Part shown: piece by piece, positions 16,236-26,088 of the stretch | How positions within the stretch are numbered: the stretch's first letter is position 1 | How the letters are laid out: the number at the start of each line of letters is the position of its first letter | Assembly (NCBI RefSeq): GCF_900177815.1 | Contig: NZ_FXAZ01000004.1 | Coordinates: 372,001-436,000, forward strand | DNA from: Paenibacillus aquistagni | GTDB lineage: Bacteria; Bacillota; Bacilli; Paenibacillales; Paenibacillaceae | DNA length: 64,000 bases | Direction: 5' to 3' | Made by a program: the position numbers and the translations under genes | Notes under the pieces: model-generated | Told to the model about the DNA's origin: nothing | Databases searched by the model: none | What the model saw: only the letters and a program-made list of their open reading frames with translations

Positions 16236-18089
16236 ATGTGTGGAATTGCTGGACTGCTTCAGTTTAACGGACAACAGCCGGATGAGCATATCATTCAGAA
16301 CATGATGGACGTGATTTACCATCGCGGGCCAAACGACGGCAGAATGTGGATCGGAGATCGTGTAGGGCTTGGTTTCCGCCGCCTGTCCATTATCGATGTG
16401 GCAGAAGGGGCTCAGCCGCTCAGCAATGAGGACGATTCCGTCTGGATTATATTTAATGGTGAGATCTATAACTATATGCAGCTTCGAGAAGACTTGCTCT
16501 CTCGCGGTCACCAATTCAAGACACATACGGATACAGAAGTCATTGTCCACCTCTATGAAGAGTACGGAGAGGACTGTGTCCATCATTTGCGCGGTATGTT
16601 TGGATTTGCAATTTGGGATCGTAACAAGCAGCAGCTGTTTTTGGCACGTGACCATTTTGGCATTAAGCCGGTTTATTACTTTTTTAATCGTGAAATATTT
16701 GCTTTTGGTTCAGAGATCAAGAGCCTGCTGACCATACCTGGGATGCCGCGCCTTTTGAATATGAACAGTTTCTATAATTATTTGACGTTCCAATATGTGC
16801 CGGATCCGGATACGATGTATGAAGGCATTCAGAAGCTTCCTCCGGGTCATTGCATTACGATTCCATTTGAGGAAGAGCCTCGGATTCGCAAGTATTGGGA
16901 CCCTATGTTCGATCCTGTGGATCGTCCGCTCGCAGAGATTATTGAAGAGATTCGCGATGTCATGTCTGATTCTGTGCGCAATCACCTGCACAGTGAAGTG
17001 GATCGCGGCTGCTTCTTGTCGAGCGGGATCGATTCGACAATCACGTCTACGCTTATGCGCTCCATGGAGCCGATCAAGACGTTCAGCGTCGGGTTTGAAG
17101 GACCGCACAATGAGACGACGATTGCAAGAGATACGGCTAGTCAGATCAATACCGATCATTATGATCGGATGATTACCCAGGAGATGTACTTTGATGCCGT
17201 TCCTCGGGCGATCTGGCATCTTGATGAGCCTGTTGCCGATCCATCGGCAATTGCGCTGTATGAGGTAGCGCGTCTTGCGAGAGAGCATGTGACCGTCGTC
17301 TTGTCTGGTGAAGGCGCAGATGAACTGTTCGGAGGCTATCGGATCTATAGAGAGCCTCATTCCTTGCGATATTTGTCTTGGCTGCCTGACGGGCTCAAGT
17401 CTTCTGTTCATGCAATGGTAAGCAAGCTGCCGAATTTCTATGGCAAGAACTACTTGATGCGGGCGACGACGCCGCTTGAGAAGCGATTCTTAGGCAATGC
17501 GAATATCTTCAGCGATGATGCGAAGCCTGAGATTCTGCGTGTAACCGAAGATCAGCTTGAATGCTTTACGAAGCCATTCGACAAGGCTATGGAATATTAT
17601 CAGCAGACGAAGCATCTTGATCCGGTTGCTCGCATGCAGTATATCGATATGAACCTGTGGATGCCTGGCGATATCTTGATGAAAGCAGACAAGCTGACGA
17701 TGGCTCATTCCATGGAGCTTCGCGTGCCATTCTTGGACCGCAAGGTGTTCGATGTAGCCAAACGCATTCCGATGAAATACAAGATCGCGGATGGAACAAC
17801 GAAGTATGCGCTGCGCAAGTCAATGGAAGGCATTATTCCGGACTCTGTCCTGAATCGTCCAAAGCTTGGGTTCCCGGTACCGATGCGTGACTGGCTCCGT
17901 ACGAGCCGTGCTGATGTTATGTGGGAAGAGATGACGAGCAGCGGCATTGATCATATTGTGAATTTGAGCGCGGTAGAGAATATGTTCCGCATGCACAAGG
18001 CGGAGCAGGGTGATTATTCCCGGAAGATCTGGGTGCTCTATGTATTCTCCTTGTGGTATTCCACTTATATGAGAAATGCTGCTTTATAA
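16236..18089 (+). CDS. asnB: Asparagine synthetase, glutamine-hydrolysing (AsnB/AsnO type)
   Basis: A 617-aa cytoplasmic enzyme that makes asparagine from aspartate, glutamine and ATP. The N-terminal class II glutaminase domain starts MCGIAG with Cys2 as nucleophile; the C-terminal synthetase domain has the PP-loop 'LSSGIDSTI' and 'LSGEGADELFGGY'. ATG 16236 must be the start so that Cys is residue 2. Length fits B. subtilis AsnO/AsnB. A TATAAT box lies at 16166-16171 with a poor -35 (TGTAAC at 16143). I saw no T-box leader in the short upstream region. Some members of this type act in sporulation or cell-wall amidation. Confidence 0.92.
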   Translation: MCGIAGLLQFNGQQPDEHIIQNMMDVIYHRGPNDGRMWIGDRVGLGFRRLSIIDVAEGAQPLSNEDDSVWIIFNGEIYNYMQLREDLLSRGHQFKTHTDTEVIVHLYEEYGEDCVHHLRGMFGFAIWDRNKQQLFLARDHFGIKPVYYFFNREIFAFGSEIKSLLTIPGMPRLLNMNSFYNYLTFQYVPDPDTMYEGIQKLPPGHCITIPFEEEPRIRKYWDPMFDPVDRPLAEIIEEIRDVMSDSVRNHLHSEVDRGCFLSSGIDSTITSTLMRSMEPIKTFSVGFEGPHNETTIARDTASQINTDHYDRMITQEMYFDAVPRAIWHLDEPVADPSAIALYEVARLAREHVTVVLSGEGADELFGGYRIYREPHSLRYLSWLPDGLKSSVHAMVSKLPNFYGKNYLMRATTPLEKRFLGNANIFSDDAKPEILRVTEDQLECFTKPFDKAMEYYQQTKHLDPVARMQYIDMNLWMPGDILMKADKLTMAHSMELRVPFLDRKVFDVAKRIPMKYKIADGTTKYALRKSMEGIIPDSVLNRPKLGFPVPMRDWLRTSRADVMWEEMTSSGIDHIVNLSAVENMFRMHKAEQGDYSRKIWVLYVFSLWYSTYMRNAAL

Positions 18090-18098
18090 TTAAGGAGG

Positions 18099-18153
18099 CT
18101 GAGTATCGCTGCTGATCGGACAGATAAAGCAAGCAGTGATGCTCAGTTTTTTT
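18099..18153 (+). terminator. Terminator after asnB
   Basis: CTGAGTATCGCTGCT (18099-18113) pairs with AGCAGTGATGCTCAG (18132-18146), two mismatches, followed by TTTTTTT. Confidence 0.85.
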
Positions 18154-18188
18154 ATGCTCAAGAACTTCAATTATGGGCGTGAGATAGG

Positions 18189-18968
18189 ATGAATGAAATG
18201 AAGCATAGAGATACCTCTTCTGCATGGGCAGCTGGGGGATGGCTGCACCGAATCGATCCCTTAACAAAAGGGATATGGCTCTTAAGCACAGGGTTCGCCA
18301 GCATGATGACCACCTCATTGGCAGGACAAGCGGTATGGTTCGCATCCGTACTCCTCATCGCTTGGACGGGGGCTGGCTGGTCCTTAACAAGATGGCGGCT
18401 TGTTCTTGGCTGGTGTGCAGGCTTTGGCCTGCCGCTCATCTGGTTTCAGTGGCTGGTTCTCCCCGGACAGACGCCGCTATTTGGCTCTGGCACAGGACGG
18501 TGGTTTACCGAGGAGGCGCTCGTGCTTGCTGCAGCACTCACGCTAAGAGCGCTCGTTATGTTTCTGACCTCGATTGTATTTGCGACGACAACAGAGCCAA
18601 GGGATGTGGTGGCAGCCTTGGTCGGAAAGCTTCGCGTGCCGCCTAAGTTCGCCTATGCTGCAGCTGTCGCCTTGCGATTCGTGCCGCTTCTTACCCGTGA
18701 GGCAGAGCAGATTAGACGGGCGCAGCAGCTTCGCACCTTAACCCGAGAGAAGGGCCTTCAAGCGCGCCTAGGAGAGGTTAAGCAGCTAAGCTTGGCGCTT
18801 GTCCGCTCCGCCCTGCGGGAGGTGCAGACCGTATCTACGGCTATGGAGGCGAAGCAATTTGGCCGCGGGGCCAGAACACAGCGGCGCGAGCTGTCCATTC
18901 CGCTGTCTGGCAAGCTTTTTGCGCTATTATCCTGTGGCGCAGCTATCTTATCAGTCTGGTTGATATGA
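18189..18968 (+). CDS. ykoC: ECF transporter T component (EcfT/CbiQ family, YkoC-like)
   Basis: A 259-aa membrane protein with about five transmembrane helices and the cytosolic coupling helices that grip the ATPase, here 'ALVRSALREVQTVSTAMEAKQFG', which contains the Ala-Arg-containing signature of T components. It transmits ATP hydrolysis to the substrate-binding S component. It is the first gene of a T-S-A unit with the genes at 19104 and 19775, equivalent to B. subtilis ykoC, ykoE and ykoD. The leader is only 35 bp after a terminator, and no thiamine-pyrophosphate riboswitch fits there. Confidence 0.85.
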   Translation: MNEMKHRDTSSAWAAGGWLHRIDPLTKGIWLLSTGFASMMTTSLAGQAVWFASVLLIAWTGAGWSLTRWRLVLGWCAGFGLPLIWFQWLVLPGQTPLFGSGTGRWFTEEALVLAAALTLRALVMFLTSIVFATTTEPRDVVAALVGKLRVPPKFAYAAAVALRFVPLLTREAEQIRRAQQLRTLTREKGLQARLGEVKQLSLALVRSALREVQTVSTAMEAKQFGRGARTQRRELSIPLSGKLFALLSCGAAILSVWLI

Positions 18969-19103
18969 TCGAGCAGCTGGCTGAACTTTGGCAGGAAGAG
19001 CGCTGTATGCGAATTCTAAAAATAAGGATTGCAATTATACAATAGGGCCTGTACGTTAAATAGTGGAAAGTAGATTGAGGTAGTAGGGAGGACATGCATA
19101 CCA

Positions 19104-19709
19104 ATGAATGCAATGATGAAACAGTGGGGGAAGCTTACATTAATGGAGTGGGTGCTTATGGCACTGCTTGCTGCCCTGAACGGGGTAGCGACCAGCCTGC
19201 TGTCGCATCTTAACCAACTGCTGACAAGCCTTGGCGGCTCCATGCTGACTTCTACCATTGTCGGTTTGTATATGATTTATGGCCTGCTTGCCATGTATAT
19301 TATCCGCAAGCCGGGAGCTGCGCTGTTTACCTATCTGATCGGAGCGCTGATGCAGATCATGGTGGGCACAAGCTATGGGCCGTGGTCGGCTATTGCGGCT
19401 GCTCTGTGCTATGCCGTCATTGTGGAGCCTTTATTTTTCTTAGTCAAATACAAAAAGTTTGATTGGAGCATGATGCTCTTTACGGGAGTAGCCATGACGC
19501 CGCTGTGGTATATCGTGGCAGCGTTTATGTTCGGATACATTCATTATGAATCCCTCGTGCTGGTGATTACGCTTGCCATTCGCTGTGTCAGCGGCATGCT
19601 TCTGTGCGGAGGCTTAACGAAGTGGCTCGGCGATCGACTCAAGCATACACGCTATGTGCGGCCCTTTGCCTTGGGCCGTGAGGCTATGGGCCTGCGTGAG
19701 AAAGGCTAG
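19104..19709 (+). CDS. ykoE: ECF transporter S component, YkoE family
   Basis: A 201-aa membrane protein with about six helices. 'MYIIRKPGAALFTYLIGALMQ' region and the following 'GP' loop match the YkoE family, the substrate-binding subunit of a thiamine-precursor (hydroxymethylpyrimidine/thiamine) ECF transporter in Bacillus. Ribosome site AGGGAGG lies before ATG 19104. The 135-bp gap after ykoC is unusually wide for an operon and could hold an internal promoter (TATACAAT-like sequence near 19034). Substrate assignment rests on family resemblance; without a riboswitch it remains tentative. Confidence 0.8.
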   Translation: MNAMMKQWGKLTLMEWVLMALLAALNGVATSLLSHLNQLLTSLGGSMLTSTIVGLYMIYGLLAMYIIRKPGAALFTYLIGALMQIMVGTSYGPWSAIAAALCYAVIVEPLFFLVKYKKFDWSMMLFTGVAMTPLWYIVAAFMFGYIHYESLVLVITLAIRCVSGMLLCGGLTKWLGDRLKHTRYVRPFALGREAMGLREKG

Positions 19710-19774
19710 CATGCCTGTCAGGCTGCTGACCTGACGACGAGCGGTGTAGAGGAAGAACATGAAGGAGGAGCAAG

Positions 19775-21301
19775 ATGAACAGGGAAGAGCATCCTTCCAT
19801 AGATTCCATACACGACTTAGGTGCCGGGGAGGTCATACGCATGTCGCGTGTGGCCTTCACCTATGTTGGCGAAGATCAGGCAACCCTTGAGGAGTGCTCT
19901 TTTACCTTGCGTGAGGGTGAGGTGCATGTCATCTTCGGCCGCAATGGAACGGGCAAGACGACATTGGCCAAGCTTCTCGCTGGACTGCTGGAATCGCATG
20001 AAGGCAATTGTACGGGAGAACTGGCTACACGAGAGGACAAGCTCATCGGCTACATCGGCGGTGATGCCGCCTCGCAATTTGTAATTGGGATCGTAGAGGA
20101 TGAACTGGCCTTTGGTCCTGAGAATTTGGCTGTAGTTCCTTCTGAGATTGAGCGTAGAATCGATGCTGAGCTCGATGCCTTCAAGATGGCCCATCATCGC
20201 TTCAGTCATGTTGACACGCTGTCTGGAGGAGAACAGCAGCGCGCAGCAGCCATGTCCATTTGGACGATGGAGCCGGATGTTCTCATCATCGACGATGGCT
20301 GGAGCCAGCTTGATGTGGAAGGAAGAGCGGAGCTCTATGAGAAGCTTCGGTGTTGGATGAAGAAGAAGGGGCGCTCGCTTCTTCTACTTTCCTCTCGGCT
20401 GGGTGCAGCCGAAGGAGGCCTTGAAGCCGATGAGCTTCTTGAGCGAGCGAAGCGATGGCGGCTTGAAGCGGGGCGGCTTCAGGCATGCGATCAAGACGAG
20501 ATGCGGATGGCTGCAGCAGAGGCGAAGCGAAATGAGCACCGAGTGGAAACCGTAGAGGCAGCCGGGTATTCCTGCCCTGCTGTACCAATAACGGAGCATA
20601 GACAAGCGATCCTTGCGCTCAATCAGGTCCGCGTTCGTTATAAAGGGCAGGACAAGGAGGTGCTGCAGCAGGTCACAGGCGTGCTGCATGCAGGTGAATG
20701 CGCCCTGCTCCAAGGACATAATGGAGCAGGCAAGTCGACGCTGTTTCGTCTCATCAGCGGAGGGCTGAAGCTTCAAGGAGGGAGCGTCATGCTTGGCGGC
20801 GAGCCGCTTAGCCGCATGGACCGCTATGATCGGGCCCGTGCGCTGGGCTATGCGCCTCAGCGGGCAGCAGCCTCGTTTCTTGCCGATTCGGTATGGGACG
20901 AAGGCATGCTTGTATATCAGGCGCTGCAAGCCCTTCCCCAAGCGCAGCAGCCATTGTCCGTTCAGGCTGAGCCAGATGCCTCGAGATGGCTGGAGAAGGA
21001 ACTGATGGCACTTCAGCTGTTTGCGCTTCGGCATCGGCATCCAGAAGAGCTGTCGCTGGCTTCGCAGCGGAAGCTGAGCCTGTGGATCGCTAGCGCTCAC
21101 GAACCTTCGCTGCTGCTCTTGGATGAGCCTACAGCGGGGCTTGATGCGGCAGCGTCGCTTCAAGTGATGGACTGGTGCGAGCATCAACGAAGCCGTGGTG
21201 CGGCAGTCCTGATCATTACTCATGATCCGCTGTGGGAAGCAGCGGGTTCGAGGGATTGTTACCGGCGTTGGAGACTCGAAGGAGGAATTCTCCATACGTA
21301 A
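19775..21301 (+). CDS. ykoD: ECF transporter double-ATPase subunit (YkoD-like), asymmetric
   Basis: A 508-aa fusion of two ABC ATPase domains that powers the YkoC/YkoE transporter. Domain 1 has Walker A GRNGTGKT (55-62) and a canonical signature LSGGEQQ (149-155), but Walker B ends Asp-Asp (173-174) instead of Asp-Glu and the H-loop His is replaced by Ser (about 206). Domain 2 has Walker A GHNGAGKS (314-321), Walker B LLLLDEP (447-452) and H-loop His483, but its signature is LSLASQR (426-432). In the folded pair one composite site is therefore fully canonical (domain 2 Walker motifs with domain 1 signature) and the other degenerate on both sides. Confidence 0.88.
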   Translation: MNREEHPSIDSIHDLGAGEVIRMSRVAFTYVGEDQATLEECSFTLREGEVHVIFGRNGTGKTTLAKLLAGLLESHEGNCTGELATREDKLIGYIGGDAASQFVIGIVEDELAFGPENLAVVPSEIERRIDAELDAFKMAHHRFSHVDTLSGGEQQRAAAMSIWTMEPDVLIIDDGWSQLDVEGRAELYEKLRCWMKKKGRSLLLLSSRLGAAEGGLEADELLERAKRWRLEAGRLQACDQDEMRMAAAEAKRNEHRVETVEAAGYSCPAVPITEHRQAILALNQVRVRYKGQDKEVLQQVTGVLHAGECALLQGHNGAGKSTLFRLISGGLKLQGGSVMLGGEPLSRMDRYDRARALGYAPQRAAASFLADSVWDEGMLVYQALQALPQAQQPLSVQAEPDASRWLEKELMALQLFALRHRHPEELSLASQRKLSLWIASAHEPSLLLLDEPTAGLDAAASLQVMDWCEHQRSRGAAVLIITHDPLWEAAGSRDCYRRWRLEGGILHT

Positions 21302-21355
21302 GCGAAGCGAGCTGCTTTATAGATATCGAAATGTGTAGAACTAGGAGATGACATC

Positions 21356-22927
21356 ATGTCAGAAAAAATAAATTCGAAGGTGGATAGCCGTACTGCCAAG
21401 CTTAAGCAGGATGCAACGATGCAGCCGGGGCGCAAGCGCCAGCTCGTCACATTAGCGCTCTTGCTGTCCACCTTTTTAGCAGCAATTGAGGTTACAGTTG
21501 TCAGCACAGCCATACCTAAGATCGTGGCAGATCTAGGCGGCCTGCAGCTTATCAGCTGGATATATGCGGCTTATCTTCTAACGACTGCAGTATCGACGCC
21601 GTTTTTTGGCAAGCTGTCTGATTTATTTGGCCGCAAAAATATTTTTATCTTCGGCTCTGTATTGTTTGTGGTGGGCTCCATGCTGTGCGGCCTATCGCAA
21701 AATATGACCCAGATGGTAATATTCCGTGCGATCCAAGGTATAGGCGCTGGGGCGCTTACGCCTGTTACGATGACCATTGTAGGCGATATTTATAACTTTG
21801 AGGAGCGAGCCAAGATTCAAGGGCTATTCAGCTCCATTTGGGGTATTGCTGGACTTGTAGGGCCGCTTGTCGGCGGCTTCTTCGTTGATTCACTGAGCTG
21901 GCACTGGATCTTCTATTTTAATGTGCCGTTTGGGATTATTTCCGTCTGGATGATTGCTGTTCTATTTCATGAAAAGGTGGAGCGCAAGCAGAAGTCCATC
22001 GATTACGGCGGCACTGTGACCTTCACGATCGGGATGACGGCTTTTCTTGTCCTCTTAATCACAGGAGGAAGCATGATAGCCTGGGATTCTTATGTGATGA
22101 TGGCGCTGATTGCGGCATCCGTTCTGTTTATGGGGATCTTCTTCTACATTGAGCTCAAGGTGAAGGAGCCGATGGTGCCGCTTCATTTGTTCAAGATTCG
22201 AAGCATCTCAGTTGCAAATGGGGTCAGCTTCTTATTAAGCGCAGTGCTCATTGGTTTGAACTCTTATTTGCCGCTGTGGGTGCAAGGCGTGCTGGGGCAG
22301 AGCGCTAAAAGCTCCGGCCTTGCTCTTACGCCAATGTCGATCGGCTGGCTGATCGGCTCGATCATTGGCGGCCGTCTCTTGATTAAGAGCGGCAGCAAGG
22401 TGACGGCCTTTCTTGGGACGATGGCCATTGTGGCAGGCTCTGTATGGCTGACCTTCATCTCGGGAGAGAGCTCCATCTGGATGATTATGGCCCTGATGGC
22501 TGTCGCAGGCTTCGGCTTTGGATTCTCTTTCACCTCGTTTATCGTGATTGTGCAGTCGTCCGTAAGCTGGCAAGAGCGAGGAAGCTCTACAGCGCTCAAC
22601 TCGTTTGTTAGAACCTTGGGACAGACGATTGGCATAGCCGTATTCGGCACTTACTTGAATGCCCATATCGCGAGTGCCGTGAAGCATGCTGGGGCAGATA
22701 TTGCCGGCAAGGTAACGAATGATGATCTGAATAGCCTGCTCTCGCCAGAAGGCGCGAAGGAGCTCTCAGCCGACCTGATTGGTCCGCTTCGGGGATTTCT
22801 TGAGCAGGGGCTGCTCAGCGTCTTTATGCTTGCAGCCGTGATAGCAGCTGCTGCCTGGCTCTTCACGATCTTTATGCCTGGTCGCCGCACAGAAGCAAAT
22901 CAGGGCAAGGATCAAGCAGTATCCTAG
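21356..22927 (+). CDS. DHA2 family multidrug MFS transporter
   Basis: A 523-aa membrane protein with 14 predicted transmembrane helices, of the EmrB/QacA (DHA2) drug:proton antiporter group. Motif A is seen as 'GKLSDLFGRKN', and the helix-1 region 'LALLLSTFLAAIEVTVVSTAIPKI' (split by the family Asp/Glu-type acidic residue E45) and 'GIGAGALTPVTMTIVGD' are typical. It exports hydrophobic drugs; its natural substrate is unknown. A basic 30-residue N-terminal tail is cytoplasmic. There is no adjacent TetR or MarR regulator. It ends at a perfect terminator. Confidence 0.88.
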   Translation: MSEKINSKVDSRTAKLKQDATMQPGRKRQLVTLALLLSTFLAAIEVTVVSTAIPKIVADLGGLQLISWIYAAYLLTTAVSTPFFGKLSDLFGRKNIFIFGSVLFVVGSMLCGLSQNMTQMVIFRAIQGIGAGALTPVTMTIVGDIYNFEERAKIQGLFSSIWGIAGLVGPLVGGFFVDSLSWHWIFYFNVPFGIISVWMIAVLFHEKVERKQKSIDYGGTVTFTIGMTAFLVLLITGGSMIAWDSYVMMALIAASVLFMGIFFYIELKVKEPMVPLHLFKIRSISVANGVSFLLSAVLIGLNSYLPLWVQGVLGQSAKSSGLALTPMSIGWLIGSIIGGRLLIKSGSKVTAFLGTMAIVAGSVWLTFISGESSIWMIMALMAVAGFGFGFSFTSFIVIVQSSVSWQERGSSTALNSFVRTLGQTIGIAVFGTYLNAHIASAVKHAGADIAGKVTNDDLNSLLSPEGAKELSADLIGPLRGFLEQGLLSVFMLAAVIAAAAWLFTIFMPGRRTEANQGKDQAVS

Positions 22928-22940
22928 TCGATTGTGTATG

Positions 22941-22971
22941 AAACCGAAAGCAGGTCGCTTTCGGTTTTTTT
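22941..22971 (+). terminator. Terminator after MFS gene
   Basis: AAACCGAAAGC (22941-22951) pairs perfectly with GCTTTCGGTTT (22957-22967), 5-nt loop, T run. Confidence 0.9.
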
Positions 22972-23135
22972 GTGCTTATGAGTAGGAATTCATATGTTTG
23001 TGTCGAAATATAAGCGGTATCCATTCCATAGCGTAAGTTGCATGTTAGGCCCTCTCTAGGTCAAGGTTGTTTCAAGCGTGGACGGTTGGAGTATTGTAGA
23101 ATATGACCATGTTTCTTCATCGGAAAAGGAGCTCC

Positions 23136-25874
23136 ATGGATATGCGACGAACGTTGTTTCCACTCTCCACCTTACGGACAGTGCTTTTATATATTTTGCT
23201 TATTCTATTGGCGTTGTATCTGAGCCAGCACGGCATACAGTATGCGTATGGAGCCGAATTCATATTGTGCAGCTTCGCGCTGCTTCTCCTCACTGGCCTC
23301 TTTGGATGGGCATGGGGAGCGGTATCCTCCCTCGTGTTAACCTTAGGTCTTTACTATACGCAGCATGGCTCCATCATATTGCCGCTAATTGGATTAGAAA
23401 TCTTAATTGTAGGTTTTCTGCATGAGAGGACAAGGCGTCCGCTGCTGCTGCTTGATGCGTTGTATTGGTTCTGTATTGGAGCGCCTCTTGCTATGCTGTT
23501 TTTCTACCTGCAGACGTATACCTTCAATTCAGAAGCAATACTCCAATACTTCATGTTTGCGATGAATGGTTTATTGAATGTGTTTATCGCGGATGTGCTG
23601 CTCACCTTTGTGCCTTGGCACAGGCTTATTCCAAGGATTGAGCGGAAGCTTGTGTCCTTGAATCAGCTGCTTGCTCATCTGTGCATCATTGCCGTATTTA
23701 TTCCTTTTATGATTAATCTTGTGCTCGACAGCCATCAGATGCGATCGGAGATTGAGACGGACTCCATGTCGCTCGTTGAGAGTCAATCGAGGGTTGCGAT
23801 GGATTGGGTAACCGGTCTAAGCATGAAGGACAAGCACGGCCTTTACGTCCACAATGAAGACAATATGAAGCAGCTCGACCTGAAGCTGAATGCGTTCTCC
23901 TTGAACCACCTCTTAAAAATTGCGGTATATGATAAAGAAGATAAGCTGATGGCGTCGACAGACTCCTCCTTTTTTCACAAAATGAATCTGATTCAACTGG
24001 AGAATGAAGGCAATCAGCTGATGGAGATTGCGCTGAGGCAGGAACAGCCGATTCGAGAAAAAAGGCTCGCGGAGCAGCGCTTCTATCAATGGCTCCCATC
24101 CGAGAATCAATATGATTATGATACCAGACGCTGGAACGATGGCTATTACGTCTTAATCAAGCAGTACTCGGATCTTCCTATACAAAAAATAATAACGCTT
24201 ATCCCTATAGCGGTATTTTCAGAGAATACGATCTCCGTTTATTTAACCAAGTTTTTAAGCTTGTTCCTTCTGTGCTTGATCGTAGGTGCAGTCGCCTTCT
24301 TGATCACCCGTTATATTTCCCGTGTCTTGAATCAGCTCATGACGATCACGACAGGCATGCCAGCGAAGCTGATCACTTCACAATCCATCTCTTGGCCGTC
24401 AAGCAAGATCAGTGATATTCGGGCCTTGGAGAACAACTTCCGTTCGATGTCAGAGCGTTTGATCGAGGTCTTTTATGAGATGAGGCGCATGAATGATCAG
24501 CTGCGCAACCAGACGAACAAGCTAGAGAACTCCGAGGAGCGGCTGCAGCAGCTTGCTTATTACGATCCATTGACGCAGCTGCCGAATCGATATCACTTCA
24601 CCTCGAAGCTGGAGGAAGCGATTCAACAGGCGAAGGAGAATCAGGGCGTGATTGCCTTGATGTTTTTGGATTTGGACCGTTTCAAGCACATCAATGATTC
24701 CTTAGGACATAATGTGGGCGATCTGCTGCTCGTGCGTGTTGCTCAGCGACTAAGCTCTCAAGTCACAAGGCTGCAGGGAGCGGCTATGATCGCAAGGCTT
24801 GGCGGCGATGAGTTCGTGATTCTGCTTGAAAATTATACGAAGCCAGATGTGAGGAAGGTGGCTGAACGGATCGTACAGGTGTTTCATGACAGCTTCTTCG
24901 TATTATCGTATGAGCTGTTTGTTTCCCCTTCCATCGGCATTGCGATGTATCCTGAGCATGGGACGGAATCAACGGCTCTCCTCAAGCGGGCGGACACCGC
25001 AATGTATGCGGCCAAGGACCGCGGAGGGCAGAATGCTATTTTCTACGATGAGCTGCACTCTGATCAGCTGCATGAAATTGCGACTATTGAAGGACAGCTT
25101 AGGAAGGCGCTTGATCGGGAGGAGCTGATTCTGAATTATCAGCCAATCGTGGATTCAACAGGACGTGTCAGTGCGGCAGAAGCCTTAATACGCTGGATTC
25201 ATCCTGTGCATGGCTTTATCTCTCCAGCCAAGTTTATTCCGATTGCGGAAGAGACAGGGCTTATTATTAAGATTGGGGAATGGGTGCTGCGGACCGCATG
25301 CATCCAGCATAAGCAATGGATCGATTCGAAGCGGCTTCCTCCTTTTGATCTATCGGTCAATGTCTCGCTGCGCCAGTTTTTGAATCAAGACTTTGTGGAA
25401 ATGGTTGACCGCATATTGGCAGAGACGCGATTCGACCCTGAGCGTTTAGTGCTAGAGATTACGGAGGGCTATGTTAACAAAAATGTTGAATACGGCAATC
25501 ATGTCTTAAATCAGCTCAAAAATAGAGGCATTCGCATTGCCATTGATGATTTTGGCACGGGATATTCATCGCTCAGCCGATTGAAAACTTTGCCGATTCA
25601 TGTGCTCAAGATCGATCGCTCCTTTATACGCTATGTGCAAAATGACAGTGCCAATGCTTCGATTGTCGAAGCGGTAGTGCATATTGGGAAGAGCATGAAC
25701 CTGAAGGTGATGTCTGAAGGAGTGGAGACGATAGAGGAGCTTCAATTCCTGAAGTCGGTCAATTGTCACCAATATCAAGGCTATCTGATTAGTCCGCCGC
25801 TTCCTGCAGCGGAGTTCGAAGCAAGATTCCAGGAGTTCTCGCTGCCGCTTCAGATGCTAGCTGAGCAGCGATGA
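23136..25874 (+). CDS. Membrane-bound GGDEF-EAL cyclic-di-GMP enzyme
   Basis: A large protein (912 aa from ATG 23136). Order: N-terminal block of about five or six transmembrane helices (to about residue 200), an extracytoplasmic sensor region of about 150 residues, another membrane helix (about 370-395), a HAMP-like linker and coiled coil, a GGDEF domain with intact RLGGDEF, and an EAL domain with EALIRW, DDFGTGYSS and SEGVET motifs intact. It may both make and degrade cyclic-di-GMP, the balance being set by the sensor. AAAGGAG (23125-23131) precedes ATG 23136; ATGs at 23103 and 23142 are alternatives. It is a single gene between terminators. Confidence 0.88.
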   Translation: MDMRRTLFPLSTLRTVLLYILLILLALYLSQHGIQYAYGAEFILCSFALLLLTGLFGWAWGAVSSLVLTLGLYYTQHGSIILPLIGLEILIVGFLHERTRRPLLLLDALYWFCIGAPLAMLFFYLQTYTFNSEAILQYFMFAMNGLLNVFIADVLLTFVPWHRLIPRIERKLVSLNQLLAHLCIIAVFIPFMINLVLDSHQMRSEIETDSMSLVESQSRVAMDWVTGLSMKDKHGLYVHNEDNMKQLDLKLNAFSLNHLLKIAVYDKEDKLMASTDSSFFHKMNLIQLENEGNQLMEIALRQEQPIREKRLAEQRFYQWLPSENQYDYDTRRWNDGYYVLIKQYSDLPIQKIITLIPIAVFSENTISVYLTKFLSLFLLCLIVGAVAFLITRYISRVLNQLMTITTGMPAKLITSQSISWPSSKISDIRALENNFRSMSERLIEVFYEMRRMNDQLRNQTNKLENSEERLQQLAYYDPLTQLPNRYHFTSKLEEAIQQAKENQGVIALMFLDLDRFKHINDSLGHNVGDLLLVRVAQRLSSQVTRLQGAAMIARLGGDEFVILLENYTKPDVRKVAERIVQVFHDSFFVLSYELFVSPSIGIAMYPEHGTESTALLKRADTAMYAAKDRGGQNAIFYDELHSDQLHEIATIEGQLRKALDREELILNYQPIVDSTGRVSAAEALIRWIHPVHGFISPAKFIPIAEETGLIIKIGEWVLRTACIQHKQWIDSKRLPPFDLSVNVSLRQFLNQDFVEMVDRILAETRFDPERLVLEITEGYVNKNVEYGNHVLNQLKNRGIRIAIDDFGTGYSSLSRLKTLPIHVLKIDRSFIRYVQNDSANASIVEAVVHIGKSMNLKVMSEGVETIEELQFLKSVNCHQYQGYLISPPLPAAEFEARFQEFSLPLQMLAEQR

Positions 25875-25931
25875 ATAAGCCTGATGAGCTTAAGGCCTCA
25901 ACAAGGCAACAATAGAAATTGAATGTACGAC

Positions 25932-25961
25932 AAAAGAGCCGGTGCTGCCACCGGCTCTTTT
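25932..25961. terminator. Bidirectional terminator
   Basis: AAAAGAGCCGGTG (25932-25944) pairs perfectly with CACCGGCTCTTTT (25949-25961), 4-nt loop. The A and T flanks let it work on both strands, between convergent genes. Confidence 0.9.
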
Positions 25962-26088
25962 GCTGTTCCCTCTTTCTTGGATGCTGTTCATGCTGTCATG
26001 AGAGGGGGCGTTATGTTGAAAAGAAAATACAAGCTGGTCATGAGGTACATGCTTAGATGCATCCAGCTTGGCTTTAACTTCTAAAGCC

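Noticed and set aside
18969-19103. TPP riboswitch between ykoC and ykoE
   Set aside because: The gap is 135 bp, but no CTGAGA or ACCTGATCTGGATAATGCCA-like core is present.
20384-21295. Long - strand frame opposite the double ATPase gene
   Set aside because: It mirrors codon structure of ykoD and has no ribosome site or domain.
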